From: Pseudomonas sp. Irchel 3E20
GTDB taxonomy: Bacteria; Pseudomonadota; Gammaproteobacteria; Pseudomonadales; Pseudomonadaceae
DNA length: 64,000 nucleotides
Assembly: GCF_900187645.1 (NCBI RefSeq)
Contig: NZ_FYEE01000002.1
Coordinates: forward strand, 194,639-258,638
Reading direction: 5' to 3'
The notes under the pieces are model-generated. The model made no database searches and was not told where the DNA came from. It saw only the letters and a list, made by a program, of their open reading frames with translations. Below are positions 55,701 through 64,000 of this stretch, piece after piece (position 1 is the first letter of the stretch; each line of letters starts with the position of its first letter). A program made the position numbers and the translations under genes.

Positions 55701-56690
55701 TCAGGCTACCTCACACAGGGCCGAAGGATCGATGCTCAATGCCAGGCGCTGACCGTCGGCATAGAGGTCCGCCGCCGAGCGGTTGAGCACGTCTACCACC
55801 AGTTCCACGCCACGGGCTTCGATGCGGTAGCGGATGACGTTGCCCAGTAGGCTGTGGCTGCGTACCTGGGCATCGAGGTCGCCGTGCAGGCTCAGGGCGA
55901 TGGCTTCCGGGCGTATCGCGATGCGGCTGGCGATGGGCCGTTGCAGCAGGCTGCTGGCACTGGCGGCGTCGAGCAGGTTGTAGTTGCCGATAAACCCGGC
56001 GGCGAACAGGTCCACTGGCGCCGTGTAGAGGGTTTCGGCATCGCCGCTCTGGACGATACGGCCCTGGTTCATCAGGAAGATACGATCTGACATGGTCAGC
56101 GCCTCTTCCTGGTCGTGGGTGACGAAAATCGTGGTCAGGCCTAGCTCACGCTGGATCTGGCGGATCTGTTCGCGCAGGTGCTTGCGGATGCGCGCGTCCA
56201 GGGCCGACAGCGGCTCATCGAGCAGCAACAGGCGCGGGCGGGTCACCAGCGAGCGGGCCAGGGCCACGCGTTGGCACTGGCCGCCGGACAGTTGATGGGG
56301 GTAGCGGCTGGCGAAGTCGTTGAGTTCCACCAGGCGCAGCACCTCCTGTACCCGCTGGCGGCTGTCGTCGGCTTTGACCTTCTGCATGCGCAGGCCGAAG
56401 GCGACGTTTTGTTCCACGGTCATGTTGGGGAACAGCGCATAGCTCTGGAACACCATGCCGATCCCGCGTTTCTGCGGGCTCAGGGGCACCAGGTCCTGGC
56501 CATCGAGGAGGATCTGCCCGCCGTCCACCGCCGTCAGCCCGGCGATGCAGCGCAGCAGGGTGGATTTACCGCAACCGGAAGGGCCGAGCAGGGTGACGAA
56601 TTCGCCCTTGGCGATTTCGCAATTGATGTCACTGAACACCGGGGTGCCGGCGTAACTTTTTTGCAGGTGTTGGACGCTGACAAAACTCAT
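55701..56690 (-). CDS. ABC transporter ATP-binding protein
   Basis: The 329-residue protein has Walker A GPSGCGKST (36-44), the signature LSGGQCQRV, Walker B LLLLDEP, the His switch THDQEEAL and a C-terminal TOBE-like domain (about 250-329). This is the PotA/FbpC type of import ATPase. It overlaps the upstream permease gene by four bases. The substrate class (phosphonate, phosphodiester, polyamine or iron) is not fixed by the ATPase itself. Confidence 0.93.
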   Translation of the reverse strand: MSFVSVQHLQKSYAGTPVFSDINCEIAKGEFVTLLGPSGCGKSTLLRCIAGLTAVDGGQILLDGQDLVPLSPQKRGIGMVFQSYALFPNMTVEQNVAFGLRMQKVKADDSRQRVQEVLRLVELNDFASRYPHQLSGGQCQRVALARSLVTRPRLLLLDEPLSALDARIRKHLREQIRQIQRELGLTTIFVTHDQEEALTMSDRIFLMNQGRIVQSGDAETLYTAPVDLFAAGFIGNYNLLDAASASSLLQRPIASRIAIRPEAIALSLHGDLDAQVRSHSLLGNVIRYRIEARGVELVVDVLNRSAADLYADGQRLALSIDPSALCEVA

Positions 56691-57487
56691 TGGCTTTTGT
56701 CCTTGTTCAAGATGTTCGCCGCCCAGGTCAGAACCAGCACGAAGAGGAAGTAGGAAATCACCACGGCACTGGTGAAGTGGCCGCTGCTGTTGCGCATGTT
56801 GTTGAGGAACACCTGCAGGGTTTCGTAGCGCGTGCCCACCAGTATGTTGGCGAACACGAACTCGCCGAACAGGAACGAGAACGACAGCAACAGCGCCACC
56901 ATCAGGCCTTTGCGCAGGTTGGGCAGCACCACCAGGAACGCCGCCTGCCAGGTGCTGGCGCCGAGCAATTGGGCGGCGTCCATCAGGTCGCGCAGGTTGA
57001 TCGCTTGCAGGTTGTTGGTGATCGCCCGGTACATGAAGGGCAGTGCCACGGTGAAGTAGCAGCCGATCAGGATCCACGGCGTGCCCACCATCGCCAGCGG
57101 CCCGGAACCATAGAGCTGCAACAGCCCCACCGAGGACACCACCGGCGGCACCGCAAAGGGCAGCAGGATGAGGATGTTCATCAGCGCATCGAGCCTGGGG
57201 AAGTGGTAATGCACCACGAACAGCAGGGGCAGGATCAGCACCACCGACAGCACCAACGCGCCGACGCACACCAGCAGCGACTGGCCGAACGCGGCGAGAA
57301 AGCGCGGGTCGCTCCACAACTGGGTGTACCACTTGAGGGTAAAGCCGCTGGGCAGGATGGTCGCCGACCAACTGCTGGCCAGGGAATACACCAGGGTGCC
57401 AGCCAGGGGCAGCAGCAGGATTATCAACAGCACATAGACCACGGTGCGGTGATACAGCGTGGCAGGGCCTCCTTCAACGCGAGACAT
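56687..57487 (-). CDS. ABC transporter permease (second)
   Basis: The 266-residue permease has six helices and the EAA loop (LMDAAQLLGASTWQAAFLVVLPNLRKG) that contacts the ATPase. Start 57487 overlaps the preceding permease by 14 bases, and its stop overlaps the ATPase start by four. It belongs to the PotC-like group used with spermidine-, iron- and 2-aminoethylphosphonate-type binding proteins. Confidence 0.93.
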   Translation of the reverse strand: MSRVEGGPATLYHRTVVYVLLIILLLPLAGTLVYSLASSWSATILPSGFTLKWYTQLWSDPRFLAAFGQSLLVCVGALVLSVVLILPLLFVVHYHFPRLDALMNILILLPFAVPPVVSSVGLLQLYGSGPLAMVGTPWILIGCYFTVALPFMYRAITNNLQAINLRDLMDAAQLLGASTWQAAFLVVLPNLRKGLMVALLLSFSFLFGEFVFANILVGTRYETLQVFLNNMRNSSGHFTSAVVISYFLFVLVLTWAANILNKDKSQ

Positions 57488-58319
57488 GGTAGCTCCTCTT
57501 CAACAGCAACTGATGGACGATGGTCACCAGGGTCATCAGCGCCACCAGTACCACGGCCAGGGCGCTGGCCATGTTCGGGTCCAGGGAGATATCGCCCGAC
57601 ACCATCGCCGCGATGCGGATCGGCAGCACGTTGAAGTTGCCGGTGGTCAGGGCGTAGACCGTGGCATACGCGCCCAGGGCATTGGCCAGCAGGATCACGA
57701 AGGTGCCCAGCAGCGCCGGGGTCAGCACCGGCAGGCCGATGTGGCGCCAGAACTGCCAACTGTTGGCCCCCAGCAGGGCGGCGGACTCGCGCCAGTCCTC
57801 GCGCAGGGCGTCGAACGCGGGAAACAGCAGCAACACACCCAAGGGAATCTGGAAGTAGGTGTAGAGAATAATCAGCCCGGTCTTGGAGTAGAGGTTGAAG
57901 TCCTGAATGATCCCGGCCTGCTTGAGCATCAGGGTGAAGGTGCCGTTGAAGCCCAGCAGGATGATGAAGGCGAAGGCCAGCGGCACCCCGGAGAAATTGC
58001 TGGTCATGTTGGCGAACGCGGTGACGAAGTTGCGCAGCCGCGAATCGACCCGGTGCAGCGAATAGCTGCCCAGGATGGCGATGATGATGCCAAACAGGCT
58101 CGACCAGAAGGCCAGTTCCAGGCTGTACCGGATGGCCTGCATATAGAAGCGCGAACTGAATATCTTGCTGAAGTTGGCCAGGCCCCAGCCGAACGCTTCG
58201 GACTGCACGCTGTGGATCATCACCCAGGCCAGCGGCGCGATCTGGAACACGATAAAAAACAGGGCGAAGGGCAGCAGGCACAACACGGCCAGCCACTTGC
58301 CACGGGTGATGGCGTTCAC
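57474..58319 (-). CDS. ABC transporter permease (first)
   Basis: The 281-residue permease has six helices and the EAA motif (ESAALLGANSWQFWRHIGLPVLTPALLG). GTG 58319 overlaps the stop of the phosphodiesterase gene by four bases (GTGA), a usual coupled arrangement; ATG 58337 would have no ribosome-binding site. It pairs with the 56687 permease to form the membrane channel. Confidence 0.9.
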   Translation of the reverse strand: MNAITRGKWLAVLCLLPFALFFIVFQIAPLAWVMIHSVQSEAFGWGLANFSKIFSSRFYMQAIRYSLELAFWSSLFGIIIAILGSYSLHRVDSRLRNFVTAFANMTSNFSGVPLAFAFIILLGFNGTFTLMLKQAGIIQDFNLYSKTGLIILYTYFQIPLGVLLLFPAFDALREDWRESAALLGANSWQFWRHIGLPVLTPALLGTFVILLANALGAYATVYALTTGNFNVLPIRIAAMVSGDISLDPNMASALAVVLVALMTLVTIVHQLLLKRSYHVSR

Positions 58320-59122
58320 TTGAGTAGCCCCCGGCATACAGGTTTGTCGTGGGTGACGCCCAGCAGTTCGCAGACCGTGCCGCACAACTCCACCTGCCGG
58401 GGCGCGGCGCCGGGGTCGAGGCTGAAGGCATCGCCCAGGACAAACAGCGGCACCTGGCGTTCCTCGGCCAGCAGGCCATTGTGGGAGCGGTCGTTGTTCA
58501 TGCCGTGGTCGGCGGTCACCAGCACCTGGTAGCCGGCGTCGAGCCAGCCTTGCAGGTAGTCGGCCAGGATGATATCGGCCGAGCGGGCGCTGTTGCGGTA
58601 TTGCGGGGTGTCGAGGCCGTGCTTGTGGCCGGCGTCGTCGATGTTCATGGGGTGCACCAGCAGAAAGTTCGGCGCATGGCGCAGGCGCAAGTGCTCGGCG
58701 TCGGCGAACAGGTGGGCGTCGGGATAATGGTCGCTCCAGTAGAAGTGGCCGTGCTGGATCGCCAGGCTCGGGTCGTCGGTGTGGCGGTCCCGGGCGGCGT
58801 TGAAGGGCGAGCGGTTGTACAGCTCGCTGACCCAGTGATAGGCCGCCGCCGCTGTGGCCAAACCGGCCGCGCGGGCGTAATGGAAAATGCTGCGTTGGCT
58901 CGACAGGCGCGACACCTGGTTATGCACGATGCCGCTGTCGATGGGCGCCACGCCGGTGAGGATGCACTCGTAGAGCGGTCGAGACAGGGCCGGCAATTCG
59001 CAGTCGAGCCGATAGAGCGCGGCGCGCCCGGCACCGACATAGGCCTGTAGATGGCCCATGGCATGGCGCGCGACCTCATGGTTCAAACCGTCGAGCACCA
59101 CCAGGATGACGTTGTGCTGCAT
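58316..59122 (-). CDS. Alkaline-phosphatase superfamily phosphodiesterase
   Basis: The 268-residue protein has the superfamily metal motifs: VVLDGL at its start, the nucleophile region LPALSRPLYECILTGV, NIDDAGHKHG and TADHGMNND. It has no signal peptide, so it should act in the cytoplasm. It lies within an ABC import operon, between binding protein and permeases, and is translationally coupled to the first permease. Substrates of the family include nucleotide diphosphates, phosphodiesters and phosphonoacetate; which applies here is unknown. The open frame extends to 59242, but the upstream part is REP sequence. Confidence 0.88.
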   Translation of the reverse strand: MQHNVILVVLDGLNHEVARHAMGHLQAYVGAGRAALYRLDCELPALSRPLYECILTGVAPIDSGIVHNQVSRLSSQRSIFHYARAAGLATAAAAYHWVSELYNRSPFNAARDRHTDDPSLAIQHGHFYWSDHYPDAHLFADAEHLRLRHAPNFLLVHPMNIDDAGHKHGLDTPQYRNSARSADIILADYLQGWLDAGYQVLVTADHGMNNDRSHNGLLAEERQVPLFVLGDAFSLDPGAAPRQVELCGTVCELLGVTHDKPVCRGLLK

Positions 59123-59165
59123 GGGTTGGGGGCTCCGTGACAAAAAGAGGAATCGCAGTAGCGGT

Positions 59166-59243
59166 GTGCGGGAGCGGGCCGGGCGGCGCCCGCGAGGGCG
59201 GTGTATATGACCCACCGCCCTCGCGAGCAGGCTCGCTCCCACG
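59166..59243. repeat. REP element pair (REPIN)
   Basis: GCGGGAGCGGGCCGGGCGGC... and CGCCCTCGCGAGCAGGCTCGCTCCCAC are inverted, inside the ABC operon between the binding-protein and phosphodiesterase genes. It may lower downstream expression. Confidence 0.85.
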
Positions 59244-59264
59244 GGCTCGGTATGGCTAAGCGCC

Positions 59265-60332
59265 TTACGGCATTTCGACGATGACCTGTTCCTGCCATTG
59301 CTGTGGCAGGGCCTTGGAGGTTTTTTCCCAGGCGTCGGCGTCCTTGATCGGCGTGACTTTTTTGTACTGCTCGTTGGGCAGCAACTGCGCCTGGACGTCG
59401 GCGGGCAGGGTCAGGTGTTCGGCGCGGATCGGCCGGGCGTTGCCGCGGGCCAGGTTGGTTTGCCCGGCGTCGCTGAAGATGTACTCACGGGCCAGTTTCG
59501 CGGCATTGGGGTGCTTGGCGTACTTGTTGATGATGGTGGTGTAGCCGGAAATCACCGAGCCATCGGCCGGGATCAATACGGTGTAGTCATCCGGGTTGGC
59601 CATTTTGGCTTTGTAGCTCAGGCCATTGAAATCCCAGACCACGCCCACTTCCACTTCGCCCTTTTCCATGGTCGCGATGGTCGGGTTGGCCAGGGACAGA
59701 CGCCCCTGCTTGGCGATCTCGGCGAACATCAGCAGCGCCGGTTGGATGTTCTTTTCATCGCCGCCCTTGGCGATGGCCGCCGCCAGCACGCCGTTGGCCG
59801 CTTGGGCGGCGGTGCCGACGTCACCGATGGAAACCTTGTACTTGCCCTTTTCCAGGTCGGCCCAGTTCTTCGGCGCTTCGGAGCCGTGCAGCAACTTGTT
59901 GTTGATGATGAACGCGATGGTGCCGGTGTAGGCCAGGGCCCAGTGGCCGTCGGCGTCCTTGGCCCACGCCGGGACCTGCTCCCAGGTGCTGGGTTTGTAC
60001 GCCTGGGTCACGCCCTGCTTGACCGCGATGGGGCCAAAGGCGGCGCCGACGTCACCGATGTCGGCGCTGGCGTTGTCTTTTTCGGCGGCGAACTTGGCCA
60101 CTTCCTGGGCCGAGCTCATGTCGGTGTCGATGTGCTTGAGGCCATAGAGCTTGGCCAGGTCGTCCCAGGTGCCTTTCCAGTTGGCCCAGTTGTCGGGCAT
60201 GCCGACGCTGTTGACTTCACCTTCGGCCTTAGCGGCGGCTTCCAGGGTTTTCAGATCGGTTCCGGCGGCCAGGGCGGCGGTGCTCATGGCAAGGGTCGTG
60301 CCTAACAGTGAAGCCAGGAAAAGCTGTTTCAT
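59265..60332 (-). CDS. ABC transporter periplasmic substrate-binding protein
   Basis: The 355-residue protein has a signal peptide (MKQLFLASLLGTTLAMSTAALA) and the two-lobed extracellular solute-binding fold (family 1/6), similar to iron(III)-, polyamine- and 2-aminoethylphosphonate-type binding proteins. The first lobe carries LAKLYGLKHIDTDMSSAQEV and the second VVWDFNGLSYKAKM. It is the first gene of the operon. A GntR-type operator (60387-60400) lies 55 bases upstream of its start. Confidence 0.9.
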   Translation of the reverse strand: MKQLFLASLLGTTLAMSTAALAAGTDLKTLEAAAKAEGEVNSVGMPDNWANWKGTWDDLAKLYGLKHIDTDMSSAQEVAKFAAEKDNASADIGDVGAAFGPIAVKQGVTQAYKPSTWEQVPAWAKDADGHWALAYTGTIAFIINNKLLHGSEAPKNWADLEKGKYKVSIGDVGTAAQAANGVLAAAIAKGGDEKNIQPALLMFAEIAKQGRLSLANPTIATMEKGEVEVGVVWDFNGLSYKAKMANPDDYTVLIPADGSVISGYTTIINKYAKHPNAAKLAREYIFSDAGQTNLARGNARPIRAEHLTLPADVQAQLLPNEQYKKVTPIKDADAWEKTSKALPQQWQEQVIVEMP

Positions 60333-60386
60333 CGAAAGCTCCTTTGGGCGTTTTCACGCGGCGTACTAGCGACAGCTGGGGTGGGG

Positions 60387-60400
60387 TTGGTCTAGGTCAG
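60387..60400. promoter_or_regulatory. Putative GntR operator 1
   Basis: TTGGTCTAGGTCAG, upstream of the binding-protein gene, shares TGGTCTAG with operator 2 and resembles the TGGTCTAGACCA sites of the HutC/GntR regulators. Confidence 0.6.
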
Positions 60401-60631
60401 CAAACCTTGAGCCAATTTAGGCGTGTTGGATGACACTTTGATGTCGGCGGCCCGGCTCGCGGGCAATGCGAGGTAAGCGTAGACCATGGCCGCACGGCCG
60501 CAGCGCCTGGACTTGGCGGCGGTTTTGCAGGCAAATGGCGGGCGCCTGTCATGGATCAGTCACATGCCGTGCCTAGGCTGGCGGCAGGCCTTTCGGGGCA
60601 TTCGAGAGGGCGAGGGTGCCCTGAAACAGTG

Positions 60632-60645
60632 CTGGTCTAGTCCAG
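60632..60645. promoter_or_regulatory. Putative GntR operator 2
   Basis: CTGGTCTAGTCCAG, nearly palindromic, ends 13 bases before the regulator's ATG, a position suited to autorepression. Confidence 0.65.
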
Positions 60646-60658
60646 ATAGGTAACGTTG

Positions 60659-61372
60659 ATGCGCGTCGATGCCAGTAAAACGGTGACAACCATAGGCCAA
60701 GCCCTGCAAGAGCAGATCGACCACGGCTTGCTCGCCCCGGCCAGCCAATTGCCGGCCGAACGCAAGTTGAGCGAGTTGTTCGCCACCACCCGCATCACCG
60801 TGCGCGAAGCGCTGTTGCAGCTCGAAGCCCAGGGCCAGATCTACCGCGAAGAACGCCGTGGCTGGTTCGTCTCGCCGCCGCGCCTGGCCTACAACCTGAT
60901 GCAGCGCAGCCACTTCCACGCCATGGTCAGCGCCCAGGGCCGCAGGCCGTCCACCGAGGTGATTTCGGCGCGCCTGCAACCGGCGTCGGCGGCGGTCTGC
61001 GCCTGGCTACGGATGCCGGCGCTGTCGAGCGTGATCCAGATCCGCCGCGCCCGGCGCATTGACGAGCGCCTGGTGCTGTACGTCGAGCATTACCTCAACC
61101 CGCAGTATTTTCCCGGCATCCTCGATTTCGACCTTAACCAGTCCATCACCGAACTGTATGCCCGCCACTACGACCTGCACTACGGCCGCGTGCGCTTCGA
61201 GATCGTGCCCACTTCACTGCCGGTGGAGGCCGCCGCCGCGCTCAAGGTCTCGGCGGGCAGCCCGGGCCTGCGCATTGCCCGGGTCAATTACGACCAGCAC
61301 GAACGCCTGATCGACTGCGACCTGGAGTTCTGGCGCCACGACGCCATTCACGTCGGTGTGGACGTGGTCTGA
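60659..61372 (+). CDS. GntR/HutC-family regulator with UTRA domain
   Basis: The 237-residue protein has an N-terminal GntR winged helix (LPAERKLSELFATTRITVREALLQLEAQG, within about 38-67) and a UTRA ligand-binding domain (about 85-235). It is divergent from the ABC operon; two similar palindromic sites in the 326-base gap suggest it controls both directions. The ligand is unknown but should be related to the imported compound. ATG 60659 is preferred to the TTG at 60656. It overlaps the convergent MMPL gene by 25 bases. Confidence 0.9.
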   Translation: MRVDASKTVTTIGQALQEQIDHGLLAPASQLPAERKLSELFATTRITVREALLQLEAQGQIYREERRGWFVSPPRLAYNLMQRSHFHAMVSAQGRRPSTEVISARLQPASAAVCAWLRMPALSSVIQIRRARRIDERLVLYVEHYLNPQYFPGILDFDLNQSITELYARHYDLHYGRVRFEIVPTSLPVEAAAALKVSAGSPGLRIARVNYDQHERLIDCDLEFWRHDAIHVGVDVV

Positions 61373-63714
61373 GCGGCGCCCCTGCGCCGACACACCAGCA
61401 GCACGCAGGGGATGAACAGCACGTCGAACACCAGGGCAATAAGGATGGTGATAGACGCCATCAAACCCATCCAGGCGTTGATCTGGAACCCGGAAAACGC
61501 CAGGCAGGCAAACCCGCCGGCCAGCGCCAGGGTCATGGCGATCATCCCGGCACCAACCTGTTTGAAGGTGACGTGCAGGGCCTCTTCCACCGCCAGGCCC
61601 TGGCGGCGCAGGCGTGCATAAGCAGTGAGCAGGTGGATGGTGTCGTCCACCACCACGCCGAAGGTCACCGAAGCCACCGTCGCCACCGCCATGCCCACTT
61701 CGCCATTGACCAACGCCCACACCCCCAGGGTCGCCAGGGACGGCACGATGTTGGCGACGGCGCCCACCAGGCTCAGGCCCAGGGAGCGGAACGCGCCGAG
61801 GAAAATCAGCCACACCACCACAGCCGCCACGGCCATGCCCTGGTACATCTGCTCGATATTGCGGTTGCCGATGTGGGCGAACAGCACCGAGGTGCCGGTG
61901 GCCTTGGCGCTCGCTGCCAGCAACGGCGTGTGCTCGTTGGCCCAGGCCTGGGCGCTGGCCTGTAACGCGGCGATGGCGGCGGTGGACATATCGTTAAGGC
62001 CCACGCTCAGACGGCTGCTGCGCTTGTCGGCGCTCACCAGGTTTTTCAGGTCGGCGCCGGCGGGCAGGGACATTTCATACAGGGCCAGGAACTGCGCGGC
62101 GTTGTCCCGCGACTCGGGCAGGCGAAATTGCGCCGCGCCACCGCCGTGCAAAGCGCGGTTCACGGTTTTGAGAATGTCCGTCAGGCCATGCACGTGGGTC
62201 ACCCCCGGTTGCTGGCGCAGCCATTGGCCAAATTGCTCGGTTTGGTGCAGGTACTCGGGGGCCCAGATGCCCTCGGCCTCCTGGGCATCGAGGGAAAACT
62301 CCAGTGTGTAGAACCCGCCCAGGGCCTGGTTCAAACGGTCGGTGGCCTGGCGAAACTCATAGCGCTGGTCGAAGTAGCGCACGTAGCGGTCATCCAGCGT
62401 GTTGGAAAACGCAAAAGCGCCTAACACACCGCCGGCCAGCACCACGCCCGCCAGCGCCTGGCGTGGCCGGCCCAGCACCTGGCGGGCCAGCCACAGGCTC
62501 AGGGCCTGGGCCGGTGCCGGGCGGGTCGAGCCTTGCCACGGCAACACGCACATCAGCGCCGGCAGAAAGCTCAGGCTCAGCAGCCAGGCCAGCAGTGCGC
62601 CGATGGCGACAATCGCCCCCAGGTGGGCAAACGGTGGCACCGCGCTGAACAGCAACGACAGAAAACCCGCCGCCGTGGTCAGGGTGGTCAGGGTCACCGG
62701 CCACCAGCACTCGACCAGCACCTCGCGCACCGCCTCGCGCCGGCTCAGGCCTTCACCGCGCAGGCGCAGCATGCCGGCGCACAGGTGCAGGCAATCGCAG
62801 CAGGCGATGGTGAGGATGATGTTGGGCGCGATCACGCTGGGCGACGACAGCGGCACCCCCAGTAGCGCCGCGGTGCCCAGCGCCGCCAGGGTGCTCATGA
62901 GAATCACGCTGAACGTGGCCAGGGCCCCGGCGAACGAGCGCAGCACCAGGACGATGATGCCCAGCAGCACCAGCACCATGATCGGCAACAGCACGCTGCT
63001 GTCGAAGGTGCTCGCCTCGACGAATGCCTGGTCCAGGGCCACCGAGCCCGACAAACCGATGTGCAGGTCCGGGTGCTCGGCCGCGAACCGGCCCATCAGC
63101 GCTTGGGCCGCGGCCATGGCCTGCGCAGCCTGGTCCGCACCCTGAGTGGCATCGAGGCGCAGGTTGGCGGCCACCAAGGCCAGGCGCGCATCGGCGGACA
63201 ACAAGCGGCCGACTAGCAGGGGCTCATCGTTGATCTGCTGGCGCAAGTCGCGGGCCTGGTTGTCGCTCAGGCGATCGCCGGAACGCAGCAATTGGTCGAT
63301 GTGGATATCGTCCGCCAGGGCCTGCACGCGTTGGAAATTGGTCAGCGAATCGACGCGTTTGACCTGGGGCAAGTGCCACGCGGCATCCGTCAATTGGCTG
63401 ATGGCGTGTAGGCGCGCGGCGCTGAACAGGTCGCCGTCGCGGGCGCTGACCACGAACACCAGGGTGTCGTCGCGGCCGTAGGTTTGCTCGAACTGTTCCA
63501 GCGCTTGCAGGTCGGCGTTGTCCTGGGCGAAAAACACCCGGCTGTCGCTGCGAAAACTCAACTGCGCCATGCCCAGGCTCAGGGCGACGACCAGCAGCAA
63601 CGACGCCGCCAGCACCCACCACGGGTGGCGGGTGACCCCGCTCGCGTAGGCGTGCAGGAGGGCGGTGAACCGGTGCTGCGCGCCGAGGGGCGCGGCTGCG
63701 GGGGGAGTGTGCAT
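61348..63714 (-). CDS. RND/MMPL superfamily transporter
   Basis: The 788-residue protein has 12 predicted helices in two halves, each with a large periplasmic loop, and MMPL-type patterns around GTAALLGVPLSSPSVIAPNIILTIACCDCLH and FGVVVDDTIHLLTAYARLRRQG. The HpnN/MmpL-like branch exports lipids or hydrophobic compounds. The start at 63714 (MHTPPAAAPLG) is chosen; the frame is open to 63780. It lies 19 bases after the stop of an outer-membrane protein on the same strand, which may be its partner. Confidence 0.87.
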   Translation of the reverse strand: MHTPPAAAPLGAQHRFTALLHAYASGVTRHPWWVLAASLLLVVALSLGMAQLSFRSDSRVFFAQDNADLQALEQFEQTYGRDDTLVFVVSARDGDLFSAARLHAISQLTDAAWHLPQVKRVDSLTNFQRVQALADDIHIDQLLRSGDRLSDNQARDLRQQINDEPLLVGRLLSADARLALVAANLRLDATQGADQAAQAMAAAQALMGRFAAEHPDLHIGLSGSVALDQAFVEASTFDSSVLLPIMVLVLLGIIVLVLRSFAGALATFSVILMSTLAALGTAALLGVPLSSPSVIAPNIILTIACCDCLHLCAGMLRLRGEGLSRREAVREVLVECWWPVTLTTLTTAAGFLSLLFSAVPPFAHLGAIVAIGALLAWLLSLSFLPALMCVLPWQGSTRPAPAQALSLWLARQVLGRPRQALAGVVLAGGVLGAFAFSNTLDDRYVRYFDQRYEFRQATDRLNQALGGFYTLEFSLDAQEAEGIWAPEYLHQTEQFGQWLRQQPGVTHVHGLTDILKTVNRALHGGGAAQFRLPESRDNAAQFLALYEMSLPAGADLKNLVSADKRSSRLSVGLNDMSTAAIAALQASAQAWANEHTPLLAASAKATGTSVLFAHIGNRNIEQMYQGMAVAAVVVWLIFLGAFRSLGLSLVGAVANIVPSLATLGVWALVNGEVGMAVATVASVTFGVVVDDTIHLLTAYARLRRQGLAVEEALHVTFKQVGAGMIAMTLALAGGFACLAFSGFQINAWMGLMASITILIALVFDVLFIPCVLLVCRRRGAAQTTSTPT

Positions 63715-63733
63715 CGAAGGGGTTCCTAACAAA

Positions 63734-64000
63734 TCAGAAGTACCAGGCCAATCCCAGCTTGAGGTAGGTGTCGTTGCCATAGCCGTTCAGCGCGGGATCG
63801 CGCCGGGCCTGGCTGGGCGCGTGCAACGCGGCGGAGAACACCGTGCTGGCGAACACCCGCCGGCTGGCGCGCAGTTCGAACAGGTGCGAGGACCACTGCA
63901 GGTCGTGGCTGGCGCGCAGTTCCAGGACGCTGTCCTGGGGGTCGTTGAGGCTCAGGCGCGCGCCAAAAAACAGGTCGCGCTGAAACGGCGTGACCGGTGC
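63734..64000 (-). CDS. Outer-membrane beta-barrel protein, C-terminal fragment
   Basis: The frame runs from the window end to TGA at 63734-63736, giving at least 88 residues. The visible part shows alternating hydrophobic strands (LFFGARLSLND, SVLELRASHDL, HLFELRASRRV) and ends in LKLGLAWYF, with the final phenylalanine required for barrel insertion by BAM. The product cannot be named from this fragment. It is likely co-transcribed with the MMPL gene. Confidence 0.7.
   Translation of the reverse strand, partial: APVTPFQRDLFFGARLSLNDPQDSVLELRASHDLQWSSHLFELRASRRVFASTVFSAALHAPSQARRDPALNGYGNDTYLKLGLAWYF

Overview
The window reads as chromosome of a Pseudomonas of the P. fluorescens group. It is GC-rich and almost fully coding. 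It carries the lapA/lapD/lapG biofilm-adhesin locus, the phhA-phhB-phhC/phhR phenylalanine hydroxylase locus, pseudomonad REP elements (the inverted pair built on GTGGGAGC...GCTCCCAC) and ordinary pseudomonad housekeeping blocks (scpA-scpB-rluB, recQ, rdgC, prc). I see no phage, insertion sequence, CRISPR array or plasmid gene.

Layout. 1-7.8 kb: the C-terminal part of a giant RTX adhesin faces lapD and lapG, followed by two small conserved genes. 8-20.3 kb: recQ, a MarR regulator, an AT-richer cytochrome b561 gene, a PlpD-type patatin autotransporter, a SelW-like protein, an EamA transporter, a metallophosphoesterase, an AraC regulator, trkH and a nitroreductase. 20.4-23.6 kb: a CpxA/CpxR-like two-component system with a Spy/CpxP-like gene between kinase and regulator and a GTAAA-N6-GTAAA box before it. 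23.7-29.6 kb: yciI-like and yciB on one strand; PHP phosphatase, yciO, scpA, scpB, a DUF1289 gene and rluB on the other. 30-37.4 kb: aromatic amino acid block with aroP (behind a leader peptide and two alternative stems), arfB, two small genes, phhABC and divergent phhR with two TyrR-type boxes between them. 37.6-44.8 kb: a symporter/hybrid-kinase fusion (MxtR/CrbS type), a cupin, a TDT transporter and an MFS-acyltransferase fusion. 44.8-47.9 kb: sugE/gdx under a guanidine-II riboswitch, rdgC, two tandem tRNA-Val/tRNA-Asp units and an FKBP lipoprotein. 48-54.9 kb: a YkvA-family gene behind an inverted pair of consensus DnaA boxes, a three-gene XRE/unknown/Sel1 operon, an EAL-CBS-GGDEF protein, prc and a quinone oxidoreductase. 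55-64 kb: a six-gene ABC import operon with its own phosphodiesterase and HAD phosphatase, a divergent GntR/UTRA regulator with two matching operators, an RND/MMPL exporter and the end of an outer-membrane protein.

How the parts work together. LapD senses c-di-GMP and restrains the protease LapG, which otherwise releases the adhesin; the EAL-CBS-GGDEF protein could feed the same signal. PhhA, PhhB and PhhC convert phenylalanine to tyrosine and onward under PhhR, and AroP would supply the amino acids. The ABC, phosphodiesterase and HAD cluster looks like uptake and dephosphorylation of an organic phosphorus compound whose identity is not visible here. The least explained signals are the aroP leader, the DnaA-box palindrome, the two GntR operators and a 48-codon ORF with an ideal ribosome-binding site at 29971.
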